A DNA stretch of 64,000 nt. Source: Avimonas intestinalis (GTDB lineage: Bacteria; Bacillota; Clostridia; Oscillospirales; Acutalibacteraceae). Of this stretch, positions 43,002-51,539 are shown piece after piece; within the stretch, counting starts at the first letter, position 1, and each line of letters opens with the position of its first letter. A program made the translations under genes and the position numbers. The notes beneath the pieces are model-generated. The model did not search any database. It was not told where the DNA came from and saw only the letters and a program-made list of their open reading frames with translations. Where the stretch lies: the NCBI GenBank assembly GCA_904380375.1, contig CAJFID010000001.1, forward strand, positions 134,039-198,038. Direction: 5' to 3'.

Positions 43002-44021
43002 ATGGCGCAGCAGGCAGCGATCACGGTATTGGGCGCGGGTGGCTGGGGGACGGCCCTGGCCATTATGGCGGAAAAATACGGGCACCGGGTGAGCCTTTGG
43101 TCCCCGTTTGAGCAAGAAGTCGCCGCGATCCGGCGGTTTGACGAGCATAAGAAGCTGCTCCCGGGCGTCCCGGTGCCGCCCTCGATCCGGCTGACCAGCG
43201 ACCTTTCCTGCGTGCAGGGGGCGCGGCTGGTGATCCTTGCCGTCCCCTCCTTCGCGATTGCCGAGACGGCGGCCAAGCTGAGCCCTTACCTGGCGCCGGG
43301 GACGCTGGTCGCTAACGCCGGCAAGGGGCTGGAGGCCGGCACCCACCGCCGCTTTACCCAGGTGATCGCCGAGGCGCTGCCCTGCGCGCGGGTCGCCGCG
43401 CTTTCCGGCCCCTCCCATGCGGAGGAGGTCGCGCGTGGGGTGCCCACCTCCGTCATCAGCGCGTCGCAGGACATCGCCGCGGCGGAGGAGGTGCAGGAGC
43501 TGCTGATGAACCCCCGCTTCCGGGTGTACGCCAGCGACGACGTCACCGGGGTGGAGCTGGGCGGCGCGCTGAAAAATGTGATTGCCCTGGCGGCCGGCAT
43601 CTGCGACGGGCTGGAGATCGGGGACAACACCAAGGCGGCCCTGATGACCCGGGGGCTTGCGGAGATTGCCCGCCTCGGGCTGGCGCTGGGGGCCAGGGCC
43701 GAAACCTTTGCCGGCCTGTCCGGCATGGGCGACCTGATTGTAACCTGCGGCTCCCTGCACTCCCGCAACCGGCGGGCGGGCATCCTGATCGGCCAGGGCC
43801 GCACGCCGCAGGAGGCAGTCCGCCAGGTCGGCACGGTCGAGGGATACCACGCCGCGTTGGCGGGCTGGGAGCTCGCGCAGTCCCTGCATGTCGAGATGCC
43901 GATCACCGAGCAGTGCTATGCCGTGTGCTACCAGGGCCAGCCCCCGCGGGAGGCGATCTCCCGCCTGATGGAGCGCCCGCGCCGACGCGAAACCGAGGAC
44001 GGCTGGCAGCCTCGCGGGTAA
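43002..44021 (+). CDS. gpsA: NAD(P)-dependent glycerol-3-phosphate dehydrogenase
   Basis: 339 aa. Rossmann motif VLGAGGWGTALA (residues 7-18), LSGPSHAEEVARG (about 134), catalytic Lys in GGALKNVIALAAG (about 190) and GLSGMGDLIVTCGS. It makes sn-glycerol-3-phosphate for PlsY. AAGGAGG precedes the ATG. Confidence 0.96.
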   Translation: MAQQAAITVLGAGGWGTALAIMAEKYGHRVSLWSPFEQEVAAIRRFDEHKKLLPGVPVPPSIRLTSDLSCVQGARLVILAVPSFAIAETAAKLSPYLAPGTLVANAGKGLEAGTHRRFTQVIAEALPCARVAALSGPSHAEEVARGVPTSVISASQDIAAAEEVQELLMNPRFRVYASDDVTGVELGGALKNVIALAAGICDGLEIGDNTKAALMTRGLAEIARLGLALGARAETFAGLSGMGDLIVTCGSLHSRNRRAGILIGQGRTPQEAVRQVGTVEGYHAALAGWELAQSLHVEMPITEQCYAVCYQGQPPREAISRLMERPRRRETEDGWQPRG

Positions 44022-44152
44022 AGGAATGCGTAGGGTGCCTCTATAGCCTGGGGGAAAGGGGCGGAGCGTTCCGGCGCAAAGCGGCGCGCCACCTTTCCTG
44101 GCAATCCGCCGCCAGGGGCCTGGGCTCTCCGGCACCCACGGGAGGGATATGG

Positions 44153-45301
44153 ATGGAAAAGCACAGGTTTGTGAAGGCTTATTCCCGGCCGATCGATTTT
44201 CTCCTGGAAAAGGCCGGCCCCGTTATCCGGTACCGTCTGCGCAGGGAAATCCTGGGCGGCCTGCCGGAGGGCGAGGCGGAAAAGCTGCGTGAAAAAATCG
44301 CCGATATGCCGCTGCTCCGGCTGCTGCAAACCTACGTCAAGCCGGACGGGTACATCGGCAGCGGTATGCACAGCTGGGACAACTGGCGCGGGACGGTCCT
44401 GCATGAGACGCCCCTTCAGGACGGGGAGTGCGCGGCGCGGCTGCTGTCCTATTACCGCATCCCCAAGGAGCATCCGCTGGTCAGGGACTTTGTTTCGGCC
44501 ATGCGGGACGAGGAAACCCTGCGCCGGGAGTTTTCTTATATTCCGCCGGAAATCCCACGGTTTGAAAACCGGTTTGAGGGGCTGAATAACGGGAATTGCC
44601 TGGCGGCGCTCCTTTACACCATGCAGGCTATGCTCGGCTATGGCGATGATTTTGACGACCTGAGGGCTTTTCAGCAGACGGCGCTTCAGGGCTTCCGGCG
44701 CGCCGCCGCGCTGTCGTCGCTGGAGGAAATCACCACGTTCCAGCCGGAGGCAAAGCGCCGGTACAATTACCCGTATATCAAAGCGGACGACTATTTCCCC
44801 AACGTTTACACCCTCGCCATGCTGGCGTATACGAAAAGCTGGCGGAACCCGGAAAACGCCGGGATGCTGGCGGACGCGTTCAACCGGATCAACGAGGTGA
44901 TGAAGCCGGACAACAACCTGCATGTCCGCATCAAGGGCAAGCAGGTATCGCCGTGCTTTGCCCTGGTCCGCCCGATCCGGGCCTTCCATCCCGACCGGGC
45001 CGACCATATCCTTTACCGCCGCCTGTTAAGCGAGATCGCTATGCTGGGCGTGGGGGAGAGGGTGCAGGTAATCCGGGAGTCCGCCGCCCGCGTCCGGGAA
45101 GCGCTGGAGCGGGACGGCGTCCTGAGGATGGACTTTCGGCAGACGCATGGCAATCGGCTATCGCCCCGGCCGGCTGCCTATCCGACGGCATACGGGGACG
45201 TCTGGCTTGAGGCCGATGGCCGAGACGAAAACGCCCGGCTCTGCGATCTGACCTTTTGGGCGGTGGAGTTCCTGTTCCTGGTGGACACGGCGGCCGTTTA
45301 G
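44153..45301 (+). CDS. Conserved protein of unknown function, probably all-alpha
   Basis: 382 aa, cytosolic, no membrane span or signal. It begins FVKAYSRPIDFLLEKAGPVI and RYRLRREILGG, a pattern of hydrophobic-charged helices with repeats such as NNGNCLAALLYTMQAMLGYG and PYIKADDYFPNVYTLAML. The feel is of an alpha/alpha-toroid (terpene-cyclase or glycosidase-like) fold, but I see no DxDD or QW motif, so no enzyme is claimed. GGAGGG at 44141-44146 sets the ATG at 44153. Followed by a strong terminator. Confidence 0.55.
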   Translation: MEKHRFVKAYSRPIDFLLEKAGPVIRYRLRREILGGLPEGEAEKLREKIADMPLLRLLQTYVKPDGYIGSGMHSWDNWRGTVLHETPLQDGECAARLLSYYRIPKEHPLVRDFVSAMRDEETLRREFSYIPPEIPRFENRFEGLNNGNCLAALLYTMQAMLGYGDDFDDLRAFQQTALQGFRRAAALSSLEEITTFQPEAKRRYNYPYIKADDYFPNVYTLAMLAYTKSWRNPENAGMLADAFNRINEVMKPDNNLHVRIKGKQVSPCFALVRPIRAFHPDRADHILYRRLLSEIAMLGVGERVQVIRESAARVREALERDGVLRMDFRQTHGNRLSPRPAAYPTAYGDVWLEADGRDENARLCDLTFWAVEFLFLVDTAAV

Positions 45302-45319
45302 GCGCCGCGGACGCGAAAA

Positions 45320-45354
45320 GGGGCGCTGCAAAACTTTTTGTTTTGCAGCGCCCC
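45320..45354 (+). terminator. Terminator sharing arms with the one at 32472
   Basis: A perfect 15-bp stem (45320-45334/45340-45354) with a TTTTT loop; arm core GGCGCTGCAAAA. A U tract after the stem is lacking; the loop holds the Ts. Confidence 0.6.
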
Positions 45355-45527
45355 CTTGAACGGCGTTTGCAGGCCATAGGCGGCGGGAACGCCCGCTGGC
45401 CGAATACGCCCCTTTTATGAGAGGCGGCCGGTCCCGGCTTCGGCAGGGCAAAGCCGGCCCCTGCCAATTCGGCGTACCTCGGCGGGCGGCGTCCGTACCG
45501 CCGCTCCGGGAACGCCCTGCCGCGGCT

Positions 45528-45899
45528 TTATTTTACGCGGGATAGGAATTGGCAGTAGGCGTAAACGTTCTGGATCTTTTTGGCTTCGACGCCCTCGACA
45601 TGGATGACCGGCTGGGTCTCGGAAGGGGAGACGTACAGCTTAAACACGATGGCGTCCTGGTTGGGCCGCATGTTGCGGATCTGCTTGTGGGCATACTGCC
45701 GGTCCGCGATCCCGATCGCGGGAAAGATGATGCTTTCCAGCGCCAGGTTGGAAAAGCACTGGAGCACATCCTCCCCATGCATTTCAAGAATCGCAGCGGC
45801 TTCTTCAAAGGATAAGTTGGTACATTTGAATTCCCCTTGGTTGACCACGGAATTCATCGCGCTGTTGTCCAACAGCAGTAACGGCGTTTCGCTGAGCAT
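45528..45899 (-). CDS. Conserved hypothetical protein, possibly DUF1874/YddF-like
   Basis: 123 aa. LLLLDNSAMNSVVNQGEFKC and NLSFEEAAAIL, then DAIVFKLYVSPSETQ, recall the small DUF1874 (B116/YddF) fold by the NSA...GEF...SxEEA...DxAxVFxL pattern, but the conserved AIGH loop is not seen, so the link is tentative. ATG 45899 follows AAAGGAG. Own promoter at 46075-46103. Confidence 0.5.
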   Translation of the reverse strand: MLSETPLLLLDNSAMNSVVNQGEFKCTNLSFEEAAAILEMHGEDVLQCFSNLALESIIFPAIGIADRQYAHKQIRNMRPNQDAIVFKLYVSPSETQPVIHVEGVEAKKIQNVYAYCQFLSRVK

Positions 45900-46074
45900 A
45901 GGGACCGCTCCTTTCCTTAGGCGAAGGGTGGATAGGCGGATGATGGGATCCCTCCGCCGCGGCGCAGCGCGCACGGCAAGGGGAGACCGCAAGCGAATGC
46001 CGAGGGGAAGCTGCCTGCTCCGGGCCGCCGGCCGTACCCGGGAAGGGGGCGGCAGCCGCAGGAGCTTCCCCTTC

Positions 46075-46103
46075 AGTATACCATATTTTCCCGGATTTCA
46101 CAA
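46075..46103 (-). promoter_or_regulatory. Promoter of the minus-strand hypothetical gene
   Basis: Minus strand TTGTGA (plus 46098-46103), 17 bp, TATACT (plus 46075-46080). Confidence 0.75.
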
Positions 46104-46203
46104 TAGCCGTGGGGGTTGGCGCCGGGAGCGGCTCACGGCGCCATAAGCGGGAATGCCGCGCCGCCCGCCCGGCGAAAGAGCGCGCTTTGGCGCGAAAAAA
46201 CAG

Positions 46204-46232
46204 TTGTTTCCCGCCGGGGAATCCGATATAAT
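46204..46232 (+). promoter_or_regulatory. Promoter of the dnaD-dnaC genes
   Basis: TTGTTT (46204-46209), 17 bp, TATAAT (46227-46232). Confidence 0.8.
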
Positions 46233-46338
46233 AAAAGCCAGCCCCCGCTTTCCCCCGCGCTGTCCCTCTGCCGGAGAACAACGCCGCGGGCCGGCGGGGC
46301 GTTCTGCCCGCTGAAGGGCAAAAAGAAAGGCGCGATGT

Positions 46339-47334
46339 ATGTTGCCCGAAATCGCTTATCAATGGAACTCCGCCGTGCTGGGGGAGGTTTTTGCCGTCCC
46401 CGCCGCGGTGGTGGACGATCATATGAAGCTGGCCGGGTCGGCGCAGCTCAAGGTGCTGCTGTGGATGCTGCGGCATGGCAAGGGAACCTTTGACCCCGAC
46501 CGCTGCGCCGCCGCGATCGGGATTTCCCCGGCGGACTGCAGCGACGCGCTGCAATACTGGTTTGCCGCGGGCTTGGTGCTCCCCGCGGGAATGCCGGCTC
46601 CGGGACAGGCCGCGGCGGCTCCGGCTTCCGCGCCCCCGGCGGAGGAAGCGCCGCCGCGCCCCCTCCCCGCCGCCCGGCCCCGGCCGGTCAAGCCCTCGAT
46701 GAAAGAGGTGGTCGCCCGCCAGAAGGAGAGCGGGGAGTTCGCTTATCTGCTCGAGACCGCCTCCGCCCGGCTGGGCCGGGCCATTTCGCAGGGGGATATG
46801 GAAACCCTGCTTTACCTGTACGATACCGCGGGGCTGCCGGTTGAGGTCATTTTGATGGTGATTGAATACGCCGTCGCCGAAGGCAAGTACCATATGCGGT
46901 ATATTGAAAAGGTGGCGCTTGATTGGGCCGACCGGGGGATTACCACCATCGCTGCCGCCGAGGAGTACCTTTGCGCGCTGGAACGCCGCCGGCAGGCATG
47001 GGACAAGGTGAGCCGTCTGCTGGGCCTCACCCAATCCCCGACCGTCGCCCAGTCCGATGCCGCCGAGCGGTGGGTCTGCGACTGGCAGGTGGGGGAGGAC
47101 CTCCTGCGCCTGGCGTACGAAAAATGCCGGGAGGCTACCGGCCGGTTCAACAGCGGCTATATCGACCGGATCCTTGAGCGCTGGCGGCTGGACGGCGTGG
47201 ACACCGTAGAGAAGGCGCTTGCGGAAAAGCCGGCGAAAAAGGGGAAAAAATCCGCCGGCAAGGAAACATCTTTTGACCTGGACGCCTACGAATCCATGGT
47301 TTCGGAATTTACTCCTGTTTATAAAAAGAATTAA
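46339..47334 (+). CDS. DnaD-domain replication protein
   Basis: 331 aa. N-terminal winged-helix region (VVDDHMKLAGSAQLKVLLWM), a Pro/Ala linker (about 85-115), then two DnaD/DnaB-type helical domains, the first with GRAISQGDMETLLYLYD and EVILMVIEYAVAEGK, the second with AYEKCREATGRFNSGYIDRI and LERW. It helps remodel DNA and load helicase at initiation or restart. AAAGAAAGG precedes the ATG at 46339. It pairs with the dnaC-like gene 77 bp downstream. Confidence 0.88.
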   Translation: MLPEIAYQWNSAVLGEVFAVPAAVVDDHMKLAGSAQLKVLLWMLRHGKGTFDPDRCAAAIGISPADCSDALQYWFAAGLVLPAGMPAPGQAAAAPASAPPAEEAPPRPLPAARPRPVKPSMKEVVARQKESGEFAYLLETASARLGRAISQGDMETLLYLYDTAGLPVEVILMVIEYAVAEGKYHMRYIEKVALDWADRGITTIAAAEEYLCALERRRQAWDKVSRLLGLTQSPTVAQSDAAERWVCDWQVGEDLLRLAYEKCREATGRFNSGYIDRILERWRLDGVDTVEKALAEKPAKKGKKSAGKETSFDLDAYESMVSEFTPVYKKN

Positions 47335-47411
47335 AAATACGAATTGTATATATCGATTGCATATATTGACTGAAAAGCCGGGGTATGCCGCCCGGCGGAA
47401 AGGGGAAAGCC

Positions 47412-48398
47412 ATGGGATACAGCCGGGAGGTATACGACGCGGCGATGGAGATCCTGGAGAAGCGGCGTGCCGATGCCCGCGCCCGCGCGGCGGCGCTGCA
47501 CGAGCGGGTGGCGGCGCGGCATCCCCGCGTAAGGGAAATTGAGCAGGAGATGGCGCAGTCCGCCATCCAGGTGGCGCGGGCGGTGCTTGACGGCCGGGAC
47601 GTGGAAGCCGCGGTGGAAAGGATCAAGACGCAGAACCTGGCCCTGCAGGCGGAGCTGGCTGGCATCCTGGCGGAGGAGGGGGCCGGGCAGAGCGACTTTG
47701 AGCCCCGCTACCACTGCCCCCGCTGCGAGGACACCGGCTATGTCAACGGCCATGTCTGCGATTGTCTGCGCTCCCTGCTGCGGGAGGAGGCGTACCGCCG
47801 CCTGAGCTATGCCGGCCCGATGCAGGGGGCGGATTTCGACAGCCTTAAGCTGGAATATTACCCGGACACGCCCGACCCCCGCACCGGGGTGGTCCCCCGG
47901 GTGCGGATGAAAGAGGTCCTGACCTACTGCCGGTGCTATGCCGACGACTTTGACACCCGCTCCCCCAGCCTGTTGCTGCGGGGGCCGACCGGCACGGGGA
48001 AAACCCATGTTTCCCTGGCCATCGCGCGCAAGGCGGTGGAACGGGGCTTCGGGGTGGTTTACGGCCCGGCGCAGATGCTGCTGCACCGGCTGGAAAAGGA
48101 GCATTTCGGCCGGGCGGAGGGCAGCAGCGAGGAGATGATGACCGGCTGCGACCTGCTGATCCTTGACGACCTCGGGGCGGAGTTTTCCAGCCCGTTTTAC
48201 ACCTCCTGCCTGTATAACCTGATCAACAGCCGGATGCTTGAGGCCCGTCCCACCATCATCAGCACCAATCTGGGGCAGAACGAGCTGATGGAGCGGTACG
48301 GCGAGCAGATCACCTCCCGCATCATCGGTACCTTTGTCCCCCTGGCGTTCATGGGGCGGGATATCCGCCAGATCAAGCTGCAGCAGCGGATCGGCTGA
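47412..48398 (+). CDS. DnaC/DnaI-like helicase loader ATPase
   Basis: 328 aa. An N-terminal coiled-coil (residues 10-90) leads to a CPRCEDTGYVNGHVCDC zinc-binding cluster (about 106-122), then an AAA+ domain with Walker A GPTGTGKTH (about 196), Walker B LLILDDLGAEF (about 252), sensor 1 STNL, and an arginine finger region SRI. It loads the replicative helicase. ATG 47412 gives the family N terminus. Confidence 0.9.
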   Translation: MGYSREVYDAAMEILEKRRADARARAAALHERVAARHPRVREIEQEMAQSAIQVARAVLDGRDVEAAVERIKTQNLALQAELAGILAEEGAGQSDFEPRYHCPRCEDTGYVNGHVCDCLRSLLREEAYRRLSYAGPMQGADFDSLKLEYYPDTPDPRTGVVPRVRMKEVLTYCRCYADDFDTRSPSLLLRGPTGTGKTHVSLAIARKAVERGFGVVYGPAQMLLHRLEKEHFGRAEGSSEEMMTGCDLLILDDLGAEFSSPFYTSCLYNLINSRMLEARPTIISTNLGQNELMERYGEQITSRIIGTFVPLAFMGRDIRQIKLQQRIG

Positions 48399-48473
48399 CG
48401 GCCGGCCGCGATCCGGGAGAAACCGTGCGGGAAGCGATCGGTTCCCCGGCATTTCCCGGCAAGTCTTTCATTT

Positions 48474-48535
48474 TTGTAATCCGCGGTTACAATCCGGGCT
48501 TCTCTCTTGACTTTCGGGGCCGGATTCAGTAGAAT
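48474..48535 (+). promoter_or_regulatory. Promoter and upstream dyad of the pseudokinase gene
   Basis: TTGACT (48507-48512), 17 bp, TAGAAT (48530-48535). Upstream is the dyad TTGTAA-N7-TTACAA (48474-48479/48487-48492). The leader is about 150 nt, GC-rich and gene-free. Confidence 0.65.
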
Positions 48536-48693
48536 TTCCTTATGTTGGCACAGCCCCTTTGCTGCCGCCCGTCCGGCGTTCCACGCGCCCCGCGGCAAAG
48601 AAGGGCGGGCCTGCCTCCCGCCCCTCGGGCTGGAAGGGCCGGCCTTGGGAACATTTTCCCCGCGCGGCGGGGCGAAAGGAATGGAATGCGTTC

Positions 48694-50421
48694 ATGGCAG
48701 ATCAAGATCAACTTTGCATGGGCTGCATGAATCCGCTGCCGCAGGGTCGGACAGAATGCGGAATCTGCGGCTACCCGGTAAACGGGGAGAACCCGGAGGC
48801 ATATCTGCGGGTCCGGACCGTGCTTTCGGAGCGCTACCTGGTGGGCCGGCTGCTGGAGACCAGCGGCGATATGGCGGTCTACCTGGGCTATGACCAGGTG
48901 CTGAAGGCGCCGATTTATATCCGCGAATTTTTCCCCGACACGCTGTGCGAGCGGGCCGGCGACGGCTCGGTGGCGGTAATCCCCGGCTGCGAGGGCACTT
49001 ATCACGAGTATTACGAAAAATTCCGCGTCCACGCGCGGACGCTGGCCCGGCTGCGGGAGCTTTCCGCGATCGTATCCGTGTACGATATTTTTGAGCAGAA
49101 CAACACGGCGTACACCGTCTCCGAATACTGCGAGGGCAACACGCTTGAGGCCCGTCTGAAGGTGGCCGGCGGCCGGATGCGGTGGGAGGAGCTCCGCCCG
49201 CTGTTTATGCCGCTGCTGGCGTCGCTGACCTCCCTGCATTCGGCGGGGCTGTGCCATCTGGGCATTTCGCCGGAGAACCTGATCGTCTGCAACGACGGCA
49301 AGCTGCGGCTCCGGGGCTTCCGCCTGCCGGAGGCCCGCCGGGTCAGCACCGAGGTGCGCCCCAGCCTGATCCCCGGCTACTCCGCGCCGGAGCAGTACGC
49401 CTTTGAGCAGGAGCCGGGCCCCCGCGCCGATGTGTACGGCGTGGCGGCCACCATCTTCCGCTCCCTGACCGGCAGCCCGCCTCCCGAGGGCTCGCGGCGG
49501 GCGAAGGATTCCAACGACCTGTTTGTCCCCAACGACGTGGCCAAGTCCCTGCCGGATTATGTGGCGGCCGCGTTGTTCAACGCGCTGCAAACGGATCCGG
49601 AGAAGCGCACCCCGTCAATCCAGCAGCTGCGCGACCAGCTCGCGACCGCGCCGGCCGTCTCCGCCATGCGGGAGGATGAGCAGCGCACCCAGGTATGGAA
49701 CGCGCCGGCCCCGCAGGAGCCGGTGGAGGAAGAGGAGGAAGAGCCGGAGGAAAACGGCCGCCCCAAGGATAACCGGGTAAAATATGCGCTTTTGATTGTG
49801 CTGGCCGTGTTCATCGTCCTGCTGCTGATCGCGGGGACGGTGCTGCTCCTGCTCTTCCCCGACCTGCTGCGGGGCGGCGGCGAGACATCCGAGCAGTCGA
49901 TTGTTTACTACACCGACAACTCCACCGACACCGCCCCGACGACGACCTCTTCCCTGATCCAAGGGGAGGAATACCCCGTGACGGACCTGGTGGGGAAGAA
50001 TTATTACGAGGTGCGGGACGAGCATCTCACCGGCGACATGACGATCGTGCTGGACAGCCTGCTGTACAGCGACCGCCCCAAGGGCGAGATCCTTGACCAG
50101 AGCCCGTCGGTGGAAAATACGGCCCCCGGCGGGACGGAAATCCATGTCGTTATCAGCGCCGGGCCGGAGATGGTCGCCGTCCCCGACGTGACCGGCTGGA
50201 ATTACGAACACGCTCAGCTTTACCTTGAGGCGCTCGGCTTTGATGTCAACGTGATGCGGGTCGTTTCCGAGGAATACGACTACGATATCGTGGAAAGCGT
50301 CAGCGACGTCGGCCAGGAGCTGGAGCCCGGCAGCACCGTGACGCTGCGGGTCAGCGATACCCGCCAAACCTCGGCCACCACGACCACGACGCCGACCCAA
50401 AATTCCGGCTGGCCCTTTTAA
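48694..50421 (+). CDS. Zinc-ribbon, PASTA-domain membrane pseudokinase
   Basis: 575 aa. N-terminal four-Cys ribbon (CMGC, CGIC; residues 8-24), a serine/threonine kinase fold (about 45-320), an acidic linker, one membrane helix (about 363-387) and two C-terminal PASTA-like repeats (VTDLVGKNYYEVRD; VPDVTGWNYEHAQLYLEALG) outside the cell. The kinase core has lost its chemistry: the ATP-binding Lys site reads IR77E, the HRD loop reads H188-L-G190, and the DFG motif reads R207-G-F209. PASTA domains bind peptidoglycan or muropeptides, so it may act as a non-catalytic cell-wall sensor or scaffold. ATG 48694 has only a distant AAAGGA. Confidence 0.85.
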   Translation: MADQDQLCMGCMNPLPQGRTECGICGYPVNGENPEAYLRVRTVLSERYLVGRLLETSGDMAVYLGYDQVLKAPIYIREFFPDTLCERAGDGSVAVIPGCEGTYHEYYEKFRVHARTLARLRELSAIVSVYDIFEQNNTAYTVSEYCEGNTLEARLKVAGGRMRWEELRPLFMPLLASLTSLHSAGLCHLGISPENLIVCNDGKLRLRGFRLPEARRVSTEVRPSLIPGYSAPEQYAFEQEPGPRADVYGVAATIFRSLTGSPPPEGSRRAKDSNDLFVPNDVAKSLPDYVAAALFNALQTDPEKRTPSIQQLRDQLATAPAVSAMREDEQRTQVWNAPAPQEPVEEEEEEPEENGRPKDNRVKYALLIVLAVFIVLLLIAGTVLLLLFPDLLRGGGETSEQSIVYYTDNSTDTAPTTTSSLIQGEEYPVTDLVGKNYYEVRDEHLTGDMTIVLDSLLYSDRPKGEILDQSPSVENTAPGGTEIHVVISAGPEMVAVPDVTGWNYEHAQLYLEALGFDVNVMRVVSEEYDYDIVESVSDVGQELEPGSTVTLRVSDTRQTSATTTTTPTQNSGWPF

Positions 50422-50427
50422 TGGGCG

Positions 50428-50460
50428 AAAACGGAGGATGCCCCCGGCATCCTCCGTTTT
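50428..50460 (+). terminator. Terminator after the pseudokinase gene
   Basis: A perfect 15-bp stem (50428-50442/50446-50460) whose 3' arm ends TTTT. Confidence 0.85.
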
Positions 50461-50517
50461 GCATCCGGCCCGAAAGGGCGGGACGCTTACAAGCGACGAC
50501 AGTAAGGAGGAATCCGT

Positions 50518-51435
50518 ATGAAAACGATCCCGCTGGGAAAGTCCGGCCTGATGGTGCCGGCCGTGGCCGTCGGCTGTATGCGCATGGCGGCCAAGACGGA
50601 CAAGGAGGCCGAAGCCTTTATCCGTACGGCGCTGGAACTGGGCGCCAATTTCTTTGACCACGCCGACATCTACGGCGGCGGCGAGAGCGAGGAAACCTTC
50701 TCCCGCGCCGTCGGCATGACCCCCCGCCTGCGGGAGGGGATGCTCCTGCAATCCAAGTGCGGCATCCGCCAGGGGATGTACGACTTCTCCAAGGAGCATA
50801 TCCTCTCCTCGGTGGACGGGAGCCTGAAGCGGCTGCGCACCGATTACCTTGATGTGCTCCTGCTCCACCGGCCCGACGCGCTTATGGAGCCGGAGGAAGT
50901 GGCGGAAGCCTTTGACATCCTCCACACCGCCGGCAAGGTGCGGTATTTCGGCGTTTCGAACCAGAACCCGATGCAGATGCAGCTGCTGATGAAATACTGC
51001 AAGCAGCCCCTGGTGGCCGACCAGCTCCAGCTCAGCGCGGCCTATACCCCGATGATTGACGCGGGGCTGAACGTCAACGTCATGAACGAGGCGGCCGTCA
51101 ACCGGGATGGCGGCGTGCTCGATTTCTGCCGCCTGAACGAGATCACCATCCAGCCATGGAGCCCCTTCCAGTACGGCTTTTTCGGCGGCGTCTTCCTGGG
51201 CAGCCCCGATTTCCCGGAGCTCAATGCCAAGATCGGCGAAATTGCCGCGGCGCATGGGGTGTCGGGAACCACCGCCGCGCTGGCCTGGCTGCTCCGCCAT
51301 CCGGCCAAGATGCAGCCCGTCGTCGGCACGATGAACCCCGCCCGCCTGCGGGACTGCATAAAGGCCACGGAGATCACCCTGACGAGGGAGGAGTGGTACG
51401 CGGTCTACCTTGCCGCCGGGAACACCCTCCCCTGA
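50518..51435 (+). CDS. Aldo-keto reductase
   Basis: 305 aa. TIM barrel with the tetrad Asp and Tyr in DHADIYGGG, Lys in LQSKCG and His in LLLHRPDAL, and late NADPH-binding region PVVGTMNPARLRDCIKA. It reduces aldehydes or ketones with NADPH; substrate unknown. AAGGAGG precedes the ATG. Confidence 0.93.
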   Translation: MKTIPLGKSGLMVPAVAVGCMRMAAKTDKEAEAFIRTALELGANFFDHADIYGGGESEETFSRAVGMTPRLREGMLLQSKCGIRQGMYDFSKEHILSSVDGSLKRLRTDYLDVLLLHRPDALMEPEEVAEAFDILHTAGKVRYFGVSNQNPMQMQLLMKYCKQPLVADQLQLSAAYTPMIDAGLNVNVMNEAAVNRDGGVLDFCRLNEITIQPWSPFQYGFFGGVFLGSPDFPELNAKIGEIAAAHGVSGTTAALAWLLRHPAKMQPVVGTMNPARLRDCIKATEITLTREEWYAVYLAAGNTLP

Positions 51436-51485
51436 CCCTAGTGGGGCGGCCCGGCCGCTTTGGCCCCGGCATCCAAAGCAGTACG

Positions 51486-51514
51486 AAGGCCCCCAGGATG
51501 ATCCTGGGGGCCTT
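51486..51514. terminator. Bidirectional terminator between convergent genes
   Basis: A 14-bp stem (51486-51499/51501-51514) with minimal loop, then TTG on the plus strand. It serves the reductase and the ABC permease. Confidence 0.7.
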
Positions 51515-51539
51515 TTGCCGGCCTAGGCGGCAGGCTGCC

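Larger units (their letters stand above)
45900..46338. other. Divergent intergenic region with a structured 5' leader
   Basis: No gene. The minus-strand transcript from the 46075-46103 promoter would begin within a long stem (arms 46004-46018/46058-46071) closing an inner CCGGG/CCCGG stem, so its extreme 5' end is base-paired. The dnaD-side promoter is at 46204-46232. Confidence 0.5.

Noticed and set aside
49615..51300. 561-aa minus-strand open frame
   Set aside because: Antisense to the pseudokinase and aldo-keto reductase genes; crosses a terminator; no recognisable protein features.
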